This document shows, in pieces, positions 1-12,054 of a stretch of DNA of 64,000 bases (the stretch's first letter is position 1; every line of letters begins with the position of its first letter). The notes under the pieces were generated by a model. The model had not been told where the DNA came from and ran no database searches. It worked only from the letters and a program-made list of their open reading frames with translations. A program made the position numbers and the translations under genes. This DNA is from Aquilaria yunnanensis (lineage: Eukaryota > Streptophyta > Magnoliopsida > Malvales > Thymelaeaceae), in assembly GCA_039654915.1 (NCBI GenBank), contig CM077597.1, positions 84,694,001 to 84,758,000 of the forward strand, in the 5' to 3' direction.

Positions 1-86
1 TCGCTTTCTCTCTCTCTCTCTATCATCTTTTAGTGTTATTATATGTATATATATGTATGTATGCATGTGTTGCTACTATAGCTCCT
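1..86. repeat. left piece of duplicated segment V (copy V1)
   Basis: A CT-rich run followed by about 60 bases that closely match 63670-63745 near the other end of the window. The match stops at position 86, where the Athila-like element begins, and resumes at 8425. This stretch is therefore the outer flank of that insertion and not an independent feature. Confidence 0.75.
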
Positions 87-1614
87 TGGTCAATCATCAA
101 AACTACCAAAAGTAATTCTAGTCTCACTAACAACTTATAAACCTATTAAGTAAGAAATCAACGAAAGAATCAAGAATGCAAAACCTTGGCACCAATCAAC
201 ATCTACTACCAAATTCCTACAGTTGATTATCAATGCATAGATGGATCAATCAAAACTTTGAATATTTATCGTTTGAGCTATTTTCCCTCTTTAGTCATCG
301 TTAATTAGAAAATAAGTGATCTAATTAACCGTAATTGCTAAATAATCTAAGACAGGCGCTTTGATTTCATTCAACAATTACATTAAAATTTAGAGAGATT
401 GATGAAACTAAATAATACAAACACAAGCGGTTGCATTTAATTTAGTTGAATGTTTTCCCTAAGATCTAATGATTTCTGACGCAGCAAATCAATAGACCCT
501 AGTTGCTTCACAAATTGGAGAGACCAAACAATTAAGTATTTGATTTCTAACCCAGTTGTAGATTAAATTTGAATAACAACTGGTAAACCTCCTAGTATAT
601 AAACGAAGCAATCTTAAAATTAATCATAAAAAAACATCCAATACTCAAAGTATTAATTGAATGAATAAAACAATTTTGATCTCACAATACTGAAGAATTT
701 TGGGTTTCAGTTTTCTTTAACCAAGAATAAAATAAATCAGCTAGACATGACAATGGAAAATCATTAAAAAGAAAAGAAAATAAACAAGAAAAAAAAAAGA
801 TGAAAGAGAGTTGGGGAAGGGAGGAGGCAACAGCAGGTCCCTTTTTAATGAAATTACCCAAGTGTGCTAAAATTCACAAAATCCCCCTAACTTCCTATCC
901 TATTCTAAAATTACCCCACACAAATAAAAAAGATTAAAAATAACTAGAATGCCTTAATATGCCTAGGATAACGGTGTTTTTCAACTGTAATTTTCACCCA
1001 CATGGTCTAGAAGCCTTCAAAATTAAACCAAATCAAAACTAGTTTTAGAGTTGTGAGCCAATAAATGCTCCAAAACATCAGCAGCAAATTCAAATTAAAA
1101 TTCAACCTTGATCTAGTGATTATCTCTCAAAACTCAAAGTATGGAAGTTGTGGAGCTCTTTCTTAGCTTTGAAATGACACTTGAATCACATAAAACGGAC
1201 ATCTACAGCCAAATATATTCCCAAAATACCACAATTACTTCTGAGCCAGCAATGACGCGCAAATCGCGACTTTGAAGATGAATTTGACCCCCTTAATGTG
1301 CCGATTGGGTTTTATAGTCTCATATGATTTGTAGCTCCAAATGTTAGCTTTCCAATGGATCAATAATCACTCAATTCCGATCTCTGTAGCTCAAGATATG
1401 ATTTTTCTACTAGAATATCACCAATCTGTCAAAATCCTGAAAAAACACAACCAAATTAAATCTTGTAAAATTGCAATTTAAATCCACTTCTAATCAATTG
1501 AGTTCAAATATGCTCTAAGCTATAAAACATAGTCAAAATATATTTTTAAGATTTAAAAAGCATTAAAACATACTAAATCTGAAAGAAATAAATATAACAA
1601 ATGTAAGCTTATCA
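87..1614 (-). repeat. 3' LTR of the Athila-like element
   Basis: 1528 bp direct repeat of 6773-8424. In minus orientation it begins TGATAAGCTTACATTTG at 1614 and ends TTGACCA at 87. Blocks align along its whole length, for example 180-280 with 7010-7110 and 1230-1620 with 8040-8424. Visible divergence, with substitutions and small gaps, shows the insertion is not recent. Confidence 0.88.
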
Positions 1615-2869
1615 AATTCCTCCACACTTAGTTTTTGCTCGTGTTCGAGCAAACCTCAAAGTGAAAGAAATCTGAGAAAGAAAGAAAAATAATTTTAAGC
1701 TAAACAGAGTAAGATAATATCACATCCAAGGTGACAAGTGTTCTAACAAGTGTAGTCCAAAGTGTTCTTTGACCATACTCATGTTTCTAGTACCCTTTTT
1801 AGTAAAGATTGACTTTTGCCTTAGGAGAAGACCTCCTACCTACTTCAATATCCAGAAACAACAGAGTAGCAACTTTTTCTTTATCGAAACACAACAATTT
1901 CAACCTTTTTTTTTTTCTTCTCAAGTGGTTCAAATCATCCATTAACCAAACAAACCACATAATCAACTTAATAAGCCCATAGTCTAACATGGTTTAAATA
2001 AATGTACTAAGCACAAAAATTTGATGCAAAAATCAACTTCTCAAGATAACCATCAACTAGCTTGATCACAAATTGTAATTAATACAATATAAAAATAAGA
2101 TTTGAAAGTTGCATAAAGATTAAAAAATTGATAACTAAATACTCAAGTTGGGCATGCAAGAACCAAAAAGTGAAATTATTCTAACAATTCATATCAATGG
2201 TCAAAAGTATGAATCAAAAATTTTAGTTCAAAAATTTTGAAAATAGAAAATTAGCCCCCAAGCTACCTACCCCCCACATTTAAATTGAACATTGTCCTCA
2301 ATGTTCACAATAAAAACACAGATGGGGAAAACAAAAGTTACTGTCATGAAAATTGTTTTCGGGGTGATTTGCAGCCTGGAACTAGACTTTAACTTAAGTC
2401 TATTGACTTATATTTACTTTTACATCTTTTTGCCTAAAACCAATTTTATTTGAAATTCAATAATATGCAAATGCAATAGTCCATTTGAAAGAAAATTTTC
2501 ATGATGTTGTTAAATTTTTATGAATTTTTTATTTTTAATGCATTAAATGACAAAAATTCATAAAAATTTTATGAGATTAAAAAATTGCATTTTTAATGGA
2601 TTATTGCAACTACATAATATTGACTTTTAAATAAAATTAGTTTTGGGTAAAAAAGACATAAGAATGAAAATAAGTCATTTTAAAGTCAATTGACTTAAAG
2701 TAAAACGAATTGGGTGATAATACCTGACCAAGAAAACCAGTTGTGAGAACAAAGAAGCCTGAAAAATAGAAGAAAATGAAATTCTTATTGTTTTGGGATA
2801 AAACCACACTTGGGTTGCCTCCCAAAGCGCCTTTCATTATTGTCTTTGGCTAGACAGCCACTTTTTCCA
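1615..2869 (-). other. 3' non-coding part of the Athila-like element
   Basis: About 1.2 kb with no supportable gene. Minus-strand reading shows signatures common just before the 3' LTR in Athila/Tat elements: a stretch around 2265-2300 reading as GTGGGGGGTAGG after a GAGGACAATG-like motif, and at 1617-1660 GCTCGAACACGAGCAAA leading to the purine tract. A small inverted repeat with long AT stretches lies near 2500-2640. Short open frames here look like chance. Confidence 0.55.
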
Positions 2870-5180
2870 TCAACCGGGGTGCCATGAGAATCCCTCATGG
2901 AAAGACTTCAACTTATGTGTCTCAGTGTTGAACACTTTATCCATTTCCAAACTTTTAAGCTTGATAGGTAACACTTTCCATCTTTTTTCTATGTTTGCGC
3001 AACACCTTTTCTCCAACCACAAACGGCATCTCATGTTCTTGCTGTAACTCGACATTTTCTTTCTTATTTTTTGTGCCATATTTTCTTGGTTTTCAGAATT
3101 TGTTACTGATTCATTTTGTACCAAAGTATTAATTTTTCCAAGAAAAGAAACAGAATTATCATCTTCAGTTTCTTTCAGCATATAAAAAATATTAAACTGT
3201 ATAATTTTTCCATTAAATTCTATTGTGAGAGTGTCAATATCCACATCAATCTTGATCTTAGATGTTGATAAACTTACATTTGTTATACTTATTTCTCTCA
3301 TATTTAGTATTTTTTAATGTGTTTTAAACCTTCAACATCTCTTTTCAGTATATTTTATAGCTTAGAGCATATATGGACTCAATTGATTGAAAGTGGATTT
3401 CATTTGCAATTTTACAAGTTTTAATTTGGTTGTGTTCTTTCGGGATTTTGACATATTGGTGATGTTCTGGTAGAAAAATCATATATTGAGCTACAAAGAT
3501 TGGAATTGAGTGATTATTGATTCATTAGAAAGCTAACATCTGGAGCTACAAATTATATGCAGACCATGAAACCCAGTTTACACATTAAGATGGTCAAATT
3601 CAGCTTCAAAATCGTGATTTGCGCGTCATCACTGGTTTGGAAGTAGTTGTGGTATTTTGGGCATCTCTTTAGTTGTAGATGTCCGTTTTATATGATTCAG
3701 GTGTCATTTCGAGGCTAAGAAAGAGATCTACAACTTTTATGCTTTAAGTTTTGAGTTATAATGCTTTCATCAGGGTCTAATTTTAGCTTGAAGTTGCTGC
3801 TTCTGTTCTAGACTATTTCTTGGTTCGCAACTTTGAAACTTTCTAGTTAGTTTGACTATTTTTATTTGTGCGGGGTACTTTTGTAAAAATATAGAAATTT
3901 TAAGGAGATTTTATGAATTTAACACACTAAGTTAGCTTTATTAGAATTGGAGCACAGCAGCTCATGGCCCTCTCTCTCTTGTGGCTGGACGCCTTCTCCT
4001 TCTCCCTCTCTCTTCCCCAACTATATGTATCTTTTCTTGTTTGTTTTTTTCTTTTTCTTTTTAATGATATTTTTATTCTTGGTTAAAGGAGACTGAAACC
4101 TCGAATTCTTTAACACTGTGAGATCAAAGTTTTTTTATTCATTCAGTTAATATTTTGAGTATTGGATGTTCTTCTATGATTGATTTCATGATTGTTTCGT
4201 TTATATGCTAGGACGTCTAGTAGTTGTTATTCTAATTCAATCTACTACTGGGTTAGAAATCAAATCCGTAATTGTTTGTTTTCTATAATTTGTGAAGCAA
4301 CTAAGGTTTAGTGATTTGCTGCGTCAGAAATCATTAGGTCTTAGAGAGAACATTCAACTAAATTAAATGCAGCCGCTTGTGTTTGCGTTATTTAGTTTCA
4401 TCGATCTCTCTAATTTTTAACACAATTGTTAAATTAAATCAAAGCGCTTGTCTTAGGTTGTGTAGCAGTTAGGCTTAATTAGATCGCTTGTTTTCTGATT
4501 AACTAAGATTAAGGAGAGATAGGAAGATAGCTCAAACGATAAATATTTGAAGTCTTGATTGATCTATCTATGCATCGATGATCAGTTGTAGGAATTCGGT
4601 TGTGAATGTTGATTGATGCCAAGGTTTATATTTTTGATTGTTTTGTTGGTTTCTTACCTGATAGATTTCTTAATTTTTGTTCTCTGATAATTTTTTTATT
4701 TCATTTTTTTATTGCAAACAACCCCCCCAATCTTTTATTCTAAGTTTTCTGTGATGAAGCTTTCAGATAAAAATTTTCCTTGGGATTCGACTTAATTTCC
4801 AATGTTATATTATAAATTTGTTTATTTTGAGTTGTTAGTGATACAATAATTATTTTTTATGGTTTTAATGACCAACTAGATGTCTTAGAAAATGGTCTTC
4901 CTAACAAAATATGAGCAGTTAGGTCACTATTCTCTGTATCAAGTATGTAAAAACCAGCAGAAAAAAATAAATTATTTACTTATACAAAAATATCCTTAAC
5001 TACGCTCCTAGGATAGGCATTCGATCTATCAGCCAATTGAATTACAACACTAGTTTCATTCAAAGGTCTAAGTTTCAAAGAAGTATATATAGAATATAAC
5101 ATGACATTAATTGAAGCTCCTAAATCTAACATAGCTTTTTCCATCTTGAAATTGCCTATTACAGATGGTATAGTAAACAT
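2870..5180 (-). pseudogene. retroviral-type aspartic protease and following linker, split by an LTR
   Basis: Minus strand. 4980-5180 encodes the protease active-site region, visible as DLGASINVM. It continues past a stop to LLGRPF near 4890. The frame then meets the inverted LTR (3266-4878) and resumes at 3260 as KIKIDVDIDTLTIEF, which is how Athila/Tat protease domains normally continue. The insertion therefore split one reading frame exactly. The downstream part runs to a stop at 2870. After that the polymerase region expected in a full element is missing. In-frame stops near 4977 and elsewhere make this a pseudogene. Confidence 0.8.
3266..4878 (+). mobile_element. solo LTR of the same Athila-like family, inverted, nested
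   Basis: 1613 bp that is the reverse complement of the two LTRs of the host element. It begins TGATAAACTTACATTTG at 3266 and ends GACCAACTA, aligning with GACCGACCA of the 5' LTR. The 5 bp duplication gatgt flanks it perfectly (3261-3265 and 4879-4883). It has no internal region and no second LTR, so it is a solo LTR left by LTR-LTR recombination after an independent insertion into the protease frame. Confidence 0.9.
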
Positions 5181-5199
5181 ACCAGGGTCCTTACACTAT

Positions 5200-6692
5200 T
5201 GAGGTAACTTCCTTTGAATTATCGTTGACACATTTTCACCTACTTTGATCGTCTCATCTTGTTCTTTTTTAGGTGCTGCCATTTTTTATATGGTGGTTTG
5301 CACTTCTTTGCCACTTCGAAAGGTCACGACATTAGCATGTTCTCTCTGGTTGATTTTAGCTTAAGATAGCAGCCTCCCATTTTCAGCTTCAATTTTGTTT
5401 AATGAGGCTGCTTGTTGTGAAATTTGCTTCCCCAAGTATTTGACGTTAGCCCTTGTTTCTTACTAAAACATTTGAGTATTAGTGGCTAAAGCTTTAACAA
5501 TATGCTCTAAAGCCATACCTGAACTTGGTCCTTACTTTTGTTGTGGAGGGGTTGGTTTATTGTAACCAGGAGATGGGTATTGTGGTTGGTTATTTGGCTA
5601 CCCATATCTGAAAGTCAGGTGGTCTCTTTAACTAGGATTATATTCATTCATATAGGGATCATACCTTCTTAATTGGTTAACAAACCCGCTTACCGCATTC
5701 ACTTGAGGCATTTTATCCTTTTGAAGCTATGGGCACAAGTTGGTAGGGTGTCCTTGAACTGAGCAAATACCATAAATTCTAAGATTTTGAACCTGTCTCA
5801 AGGCAACTTGTTTAACAAGAGATGTTAGCTCAGAAAATTGAGCTTTAATACTAGAAGTTTATACCTCATTTACCTTTTTCGGCGCCTGGTTTACCGTTGT
5901 CCTAAACTGTTGTGAGTTGGCTGCCATTTTAGAAATCAATTCCTTTGCTTCTTCGGGCATCTTTTCTAAAAGTGCTCCTCCATTTGCAACATCCAACATA
6001 CTCTGATCCATGAACAGTAGCCATTCATAGAAGTATTGTAGCAACAATTGGTCAGAATTTTGGTGATGTGAGCAGCTCGCACATTGTTGATTAAATCTCT
6101 CCTAGTACTCATATGGGCTCTTTCCATTATATTGACGAATCTCATTGATTTCCTTTCGAATTGTTCTAGCTCTTGAAGCTGTAAAGAACTTCTCTAAAAA
6201 TTTTCTCTTTAAGTCATTCCAAGTTCTGATTGAACTGGAGCGAAGCTAGTACAACCAATCCTTTGCCTTGTCTGACAACGAGAATGGGAAGGCTTTTAGC
6301 TTAATCTGTTCTTCAGTAACTCCCTGTGGCTTCACGGACAAGCAAATTACATGAAATTCCTTCAAATGTTTGTGGAGGTCCTTACCTACAAATCCATGAA
6401 AGGTAGGCAATAAATGAATCAATCTAGATTTTAATTCAAAAGCTACCTCAGTATCAGGAAAGTTGATGCACAAGGGTTGCTAGACAATGTTGGAAGTTGC
6501 CAACTCCCTCAATGTTCTTTGTGTCATCATCTCTACAACAACAATAACTTCTTTTTCACTTTCAGAGTTACTGTTCGCAGATGTCGAAGTTATAAAATTG
6601 ATCGATTGGCTTTTTGCTTTCTTGTTCGCCTTTATTGTCTTCTCGATCTCTTGATCAAACATTAATTCACATGTACGAGAAGATCTTAACAT
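5200..6692 (-). pseudogene. gag remnant of the Athila-like element
   Basis: Minus strand, immediately after the primer site. Translation from 6692 is broken by stops near 6480 and 6246 but contains conserved gag pieces: LIHLLPTFHGF, HKHLKEFHVIC and AKDWLY between 6246 and 6473, then NGGALLEKMPEEAKELI and MAANSQQF between 5859 and 6047. This is the Retrotrans_gag capsid region seen in Athila/Tat elements. A glutamine- and proline-rich stretch follows toward the protease at 5180. Several stops and frame changes mean no functional capsid protein can be made. Confidence 0.82.
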
Positions 6693-6747
6693 AAATCAGT
6701 TTAATAAAAAAGAAAAAAAAATGAAAACTTTAACAAAAAAAAAAAAT

Positions 6748-6766
6748 CTTCCCGACAACGGCGCCA
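6748..6766 (-). other. primer binding site of the Athila-like element
   Basis: Minus strand TGGCGCCGTTGTCGGGAAG, six bases inside the end of the 5' LTR at 6773. This matches the 3' end complement expected for the tRNA primer (tRNA-Asp type) used by Athila elements, and it fixes the element's minus orientation. Confidence 0.85.
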
Positions 6767-6772
6767 AATTTT

Positions 6773-8424
6773 TGGTCGGTCGTTGAAACTGTAAAAAATA
6801 ATTATGGTCTCACTAACAAATCAGAATAAATGAATTTGTATTATAGTGATGAAAAGAAGGTCGAATCCCAAGGAAAATTTTTAACTAAAAGCTTTCTGAT
6901 AAAAAAATGAAACAAGAGATTAGGGGGTTCTTTGCAATTAATAATAAAATTAAATATAATTAAAGAACAAAAATTAAGAAACTTTTCAAGTAAGAAACCA
7001 AAGAAACAATCAAGAAACCAAACCTTGGTATCAGTCAACATCTACCACCGAATTCATACAACTGATCATCAACACATAGATGGATCAATCAAGACTTTGA
7101 ATATTTATCGTTAAAGTTATCTTCCTACCTTTTCTTAGTCGTAGTTAATCAGAAAACAACTGATCTAATTAACCCTATTTGCTAAACAATCTAAGACAAG
7201 CGCTTCGATTTAATTAAACAATTGTATTAAAAATTAGATAGATCAATGAAACTAAATAAAACAAGCACAAGCGGTTGCATTTAATTTAGTTGAATATTTT
7301 TCCTAAGACCTAATGATTTCTAACACAGCAAATCAATAAATCTTTGTTGCTTTATAAATTGAAGAGACCAAACAATTATGGATTTAATTTCTAACCCAAC
7401 TGTAAATTGATTTTGAATAACAACTAATAAGCATCCTAGCATATAAATGAAACAATCATAAAATTAATCATAGAAGAACATCCAATACTTAAAGTATTAA
7501 TTAAATGAATAAAACAATTTTGATTTCATAGTACTGATGAAGAATTTATAGTTTCAGTCTTCTTTAACCAAGAATAAAATAAATCAGTCGGACATGGCTG
7601 CAAAAAATCACTAAAAGGAAAAAGAAAAGAAACAAGATAAAAAGATGAAAGAGAGTTGGGGAAGGGAGGAGGCAGCCGTAGGTCCCTTTTTAATGAAATT
7701 AACTTAGTGTGCTAAAATTCACAAAATCCCCCTAACATCTTATATTCTTCTAAAATTACCCCACAAAAATAAAAAATATTATAAATAACTAGAATGCCTT
7801 AATATGCCTAGAGAATGGTGTCTTTCAGCTAGAATTTTGACATTAAAATTGCTTCTAGAATTGTGAACCAAAAAATACTCTAGAACATCAGCAGCAAATT
7901 TGAGTCAAAATTCAACCTTGATATAGTGATTATTTCTCTAAATGCAAAGCATGAAAGTTGTAGAGCTCTTTCTTAGCTTCAAAATGATACCTAAATCACA
8001 TAAAACAGGCATCTACAGCCAAAGATATGCCTAAAATACCGTAATTGCTTCATAACCAGCGATGATGCACAAATTGCTATTTTGAAGAAGAATTTGACCC
8101 CTTAACGTGTAAACTGCGTTTTGTGGTCTACATATAATTTGTAGCTCTAGATGTTAGCTTTATAATGAATTAAGAATCACTCAATTCTGATTTTTGTAGC
8201 TCAAGATATGATTTTTCTACTAGAACATCACCAATCTGTCAAAATCCTGAGAGAACACAACCAAATTAAAACTCGTAAAATTGTAAATTAAATATACTTT
8301 TAATCAATTGAGTTTAGATATACTCTAAGCTACAAAACATACTCAAAATATATCTTTAGGGTTTAAAATATATTAAAGCATACTAAATATGAGATAAATA
8401 AATATAACAAATGTAAGCTTATCA
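6773..8424 (-). repeat. 5' LTR of the Athila-like element
   Basis: 1652 bp, paired with 87-1614 and adjacent to the primer site. It starts (minus) TGATAAGCTTACATTTG at 8424 and ends CGACCGACCA at 6773. It presumably carries the element's promoter. I could not assign a convincing TATA box. Confidence 0.88.
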
Positions 8425-9379
8425 CACCTCAACTTACATTGTCATTTTTCCCCTCAAAATCTTTGCAACTTGGGATGTGCACTTGTAAAGATATTTAAGT
8501 GCATGTCCTTAATTTGTCAGTTTCCTCTCGAACGATCATGAATAATTTATGAAAAAAAAAAGATTAAGGGCTGATTTTTTTTTAGGGTTTATACATTAGT
8601 TACACAAGCTACATAATTTCCTTACAACACGAAGACAAAAACAAATGAAAATGACGGTATTTCTTTTCTCCCTCTTGTTTTCTTGTTTCCTTTATTTTCT
8701 TATTTTTTCTTTTTTTATTTTTGTTTGAATTTCTTTGTTTCATTTGAGTCGATGGATCATAAAAAAACAAAGAAGACAAAACAAAAACAAAAAGACAAGT
8801 TGAAATTTGTATGCCTCTCTCGAAGCCGGCTAATTTGAACTGATAAGTCTCGATGTTCAGACTCATTACTAGATAAAATAAAAGTAGCTATAGCTATTAT
8901 AGCTGCCCTGCGAGCTATAGAGACATTTTGCAACAACTTTCTAACTTGTAATAAAATTTTCTGGCCATGTGTGTTTTCTTGTTGTGTGTATATGCACATG
9001 AAAACATAGTAACTCGTGTCAGAATGACGTACATTCCCAGCACATAAAACTTTCGCTTTTCAACGCATTTCATCTCCTTCCAATTCCAGCCATTATAAAC
9101 AAAATTTATCTTCAAATCTTGTGTTTCTAGGTTGGATCAAGGCAAATTTCAATAAATATTGAGCTATGGAAAACTCCATCCGTGGCTCAGAACTTAATGA
9201 TCATGTTTTTGTGTTATTTATGTACATGGGATTTGGAACATATACTACGTGACTAAGCAATGTCCCAATTGAAAATTATGAGCATTGAGACAGTAGTACG
9301 TAATTTTAAGTGCAAAAACTCTTTTATTGCTATGAGTGTGTTTGATTTGTAGGTACTCAATTGCAGGATAGTATGTATC

Positions 9380-9575
9380 TTTTATGACAGGCAATTTATC
9401 ACTAAATTAGCTATATCACACTAGTTGCTACATTTAGTGACGGTTGGATGGCCACTAACCTAGTGATGGTTTGTCTATCATTAAACTTAGCAATGGCATA
9501 CTTTCCACCTAGAGTAGCTACGGCTCGCCTGTTGCTAATTAGCGACAGGTTGATTGGCACCATTCTGACATCGGA
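9380..9575. mobile_element. fragment of a CACTA-like non-autonomous element
   Basis: Short motifs of the type TAGTGACGG, TAGTGATGG and TAGCGACAGG recur in both orientations, as in the subterminal region of 35436-36531, to which this stretch aligns. Recognisable CACTA ends are absent, so only an internal or subterminal piece remains. Confidence 0.5.
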
Positions 9576-10740
9576 GATTCCACATTTATGCATTCTACAC
9601 CGAAGTTAACTACACCAGAGTATCTTAAGATGTCTGGTGCAACTCTTTCAGGATCCGAGCTGATGAACCGGACAACATAGTATTATTACAAAATTTTATC
9701 GTATAAAGCTCTCAAATTAATTAATTATTACCTTTAAAATTCTAATTTGTATAAACAAAGCCGACTTGGAATTTGTGTATATACCACTCGCAGTCAGCCA
9801 ATTCATATAGATAAAGACGACTATGTATTTCTTGTCACTGAAAAAATTTAGTTAATCCACTTGTGCCTGGCAGCTGGCCTTTTTAGCTGGTAACAAATCA
9901 ATGACAATTAATATTCATATTAAACTATTTGCCAAGAAGCTTCATGCATGTCATTGCATACGGATTGTTGCGCGTTATTGGTAGTTACTGTTTGTGTTCA
10001 TATGGGAACTAAATTTATTAATTTGACTTATTTCGTCGAATGTCATGGGTTAGATCTAAGTTTTAGGGCTTCTTTTGTAATTAATCCATCTTCGGTTTGA
10101 TTTCGATCTTTAAATTTTTTTTAACAGATTTTCTCTTCTGTAAGAGTAAATGTATATCTCATGTAAATCTTATGTAAGTCTAACTTATGTCATAAGTCAT
10201 CATCTCATAATACATAAACTTACAATTTAGTATTGATTTCTACAAATCGTTCAATTATAACACAGGTCCACAAAAATCCTGCAAGTTTCCTTTTTTTTTT
10301 TTTTTTTACCTTTTGCCTCTTTTCTTTTCTCTTGTTCTATTTTTCATCATGCAGCGCTCAACCTCCTTTGACACTTTTCTATTGCTCTTTTTTTTTTTCA
10401 CTTCTTTCTTCTTGGAACAAAAAAAAATCTCTATTTCTTTTCCTTGCATAATTTTTTTTTATTGCTTACATTTAATTATGCATTATCTTGTTTCCCTAGT
10501 TTCCTCTGATTTCAGTTGTTTACATTGAGTTTAGTTTCAAACTGATCTGAGTTGTTTGCTTTGATTTAGAATTTTTACATAATTTCATTATTTGCATTAA
10601 TTTGGATTTTATTATTTCATTCATTGCTCTAGTTTGTTCTTTCCTATAATACGTCCTATAAATAAATCTAAAATTTATCTCAAGAAAGTCTAAAATGGAA
10701 AAAATCAAGCAACCAACACTGAAAAATTGATACCTTATTC

Positions 10741-11395
10741 ATTTTTTATCAGTTCTTATTTATTCTTTTATTATTAGTTGTTTATTCTTTTACAAGTTAT
10801 TGTTTCTTTTTTTTTTTTACTAGTAGTTGTTTGTTCTTTTATCAATTTGTGAGTAGTTGTTTGTTCTTTTATCAATTCGTGCCTATTCTAGAAATAAATT
10901 AGTTGTATGTTCTTTTATTAGTATTTATTTATTTATTATTAATAGTTAATTGTTCTTTTATCAATTTCGGTTCACTCTTTAGATAAAACTAATTATCTGT
11001 TCTTTTATTAGCAGTTATTTATTCTTTTTTTTTGTATTTATTTGTTCTTTAAATAGAAGTTGTTAGTTCTTTTATAAATTTCTACATGTTCTTTAGATAA
11101 AATAGTTATCTATTCTTTTATTAGTAGTTATTTGTTCTTTTACTAGCAGCTATTTATTCTTTATAAATTTCTGTTTGTTCTATTCTTTTATAATAGTTAT
11201 TTATTAATTGATCAGTAATTTTTATTTCTTTTATCAATTTATGTTTGTTCTTTAGGAAAAATAGTTTTTAGTTTTTTTATTAGTGGTTATTTGTTCTCTT
11301 ATCAGTAGTTATTTATTTTATTATCAATTCCTACTTATTCTTTAGATAAACTAGCTATTCTTCTAATAGTAGTTATTTATTCTTTATTAATAACT
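10741..11395. repeat. degenerate T-rich minisatellite (copy in V1)
   Basis: An imperfect array in which TAGTAGTTATTTGTTCTTTT-like units recur many times, with spacing varying around 25-50 bases. The same array occurs at 42181-42790 in V2, so it was present before the duplication. It encodes nothing. Confidence 0.7.
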
Positions 11396-11400
11396 CTTGG

Positions 11401-11612
11401 TGTTGCAGAATAAGGTCTTGGTGCCCTAATTTTACAAATACTGGTAGGCTCTTTAGGAACTATGATCCTACTTAGGTTACAATTGGCTAGCTTTATTCAC
11501 AAAGTATCTTAAAATGTTTACGTGCAACTAGTTTCTTATCCTACTCTGCACAGAAAATATGCATTAGTGATAAATAAGAAAAACAATAATAAAATTGTGA
11601 CATGGTCTTTAT
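11401..11612 (-). repeat. end fragment of an L-family LTR, inverted
   Basis: Matches the reverse complement of the 3' end of the L LTR (compare 26560-26700) and the start of the inverted copy at 42791. Both V copies join the LTR at the same place (after aactcttgg here and aactctagg there), so the LTR inserted before V was duplicated. The rest of the LTR is missing here. Confidence 0.7.
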
Positions 11613-12054
11613 CTAAGAAAACAATAATAACAAAGGTGTACAAGTATTATAATAAAGTGAGAAAATATGAACAATTATGAATAGAGTTGTACTTCAAAAA
11701 AATTAAAAATGAAGAAAGGTGTACAAGCATCATAAAAAAGCAAAAAAAATATAAGGAACATAATTGTACAGTCATGTTGCTGAAAATATGAATTAGGTAA
11801 AAGGATAAAGTAAAAGAACACTTTTCAAATCATTTGTATTATTCTTTAACTTCTAATTTTAATTGTTATCTAATTTCCCTTTGTGATTATTGACCATTAA
11901 CTCCTAATTTTTCATTAGTGAGAGTTATTTACATATTCCTAAATTAATCCCACATTTTCTGCCCTATAATTACTCACAATAATAGTCAACCTTAAACTTA
12001 TTAATTTACCAAATTCAAATAATTGACTCAAGTTATCAATTAATAGGGGTAAAA
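11613..12054. other. AT-rich intergenic stretch, no gene seen
   Basis: About 440 bases of AT-rich sequence between an LTR fragment and a TnpA-type remnant. No coding frame, repeat unit or recognisable terminus is visible. Confidence 0.5.

Larger units (their letters stand above)
87..8424 (-). mobile_element. Athila-like Ty3/gypsy LTR retrotransposon, non-autonomous, minus strand
   Basis: The element starts (minus strand) TGATAAGC and ends GACCA. Its long terminal repeats are direct (87-1614 and 6773-8424). A primer site beginning TGGCGCCGTTGTCGG lies just inside the 5' LTR, and a purine-rich tract (GTGTGGAGGAATT) abuts the 3' LTR. The flanks are ctcct (82-86) and cacct (8425-8429), a 5 bp target duplication with one mismatch. 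The empty site survives near 63741 in the third V copy. Inside are gag and aspartic protease remnants in minus orientation, but no reverse transcriptase, RNase H or integrase reading frame, so the element would depend on partners for movement. A same-family LTR sits inverted at 3266-4878. The tRNA-Asp-like primer site and the gag type are typical of the Athila branch; that lineage call is from family knowledge. Confidence 0.88.
8425..11400. repeat. duplicated segment V, copy V1 (main part)
   Basis: This 3 kb region matches 34970-42790 (V2) in blocks, and its first 240 bases match 63750-63990 (V3). Matching blocks include 8720-9060 with 35060-35400, 9120-9566 with 35890-36375, and 9590-11400 with 41020-42790. 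V2 carries a copia element and further sequence absent here. No convincing gene is seen: open frames are short, not conserved between copies, and mostly in T-rich DNA. Confidence 0.75.

Noticed and set aside
8609..9115. Three overlapping minus-strand open frames of 66-85 codons
   Set aside because: Not conserved in the V2 copy (35050-35400), where frameshifts and a deletion occur. Composition is that of non-coding DNA.
10741..11395. Array of similar units with spacers, superficially like a CRISPR array
   Set aside because: Units are degenerate, T-rich and not separated by constant-length unique spacers. This is a plant nuclear minisatellite.
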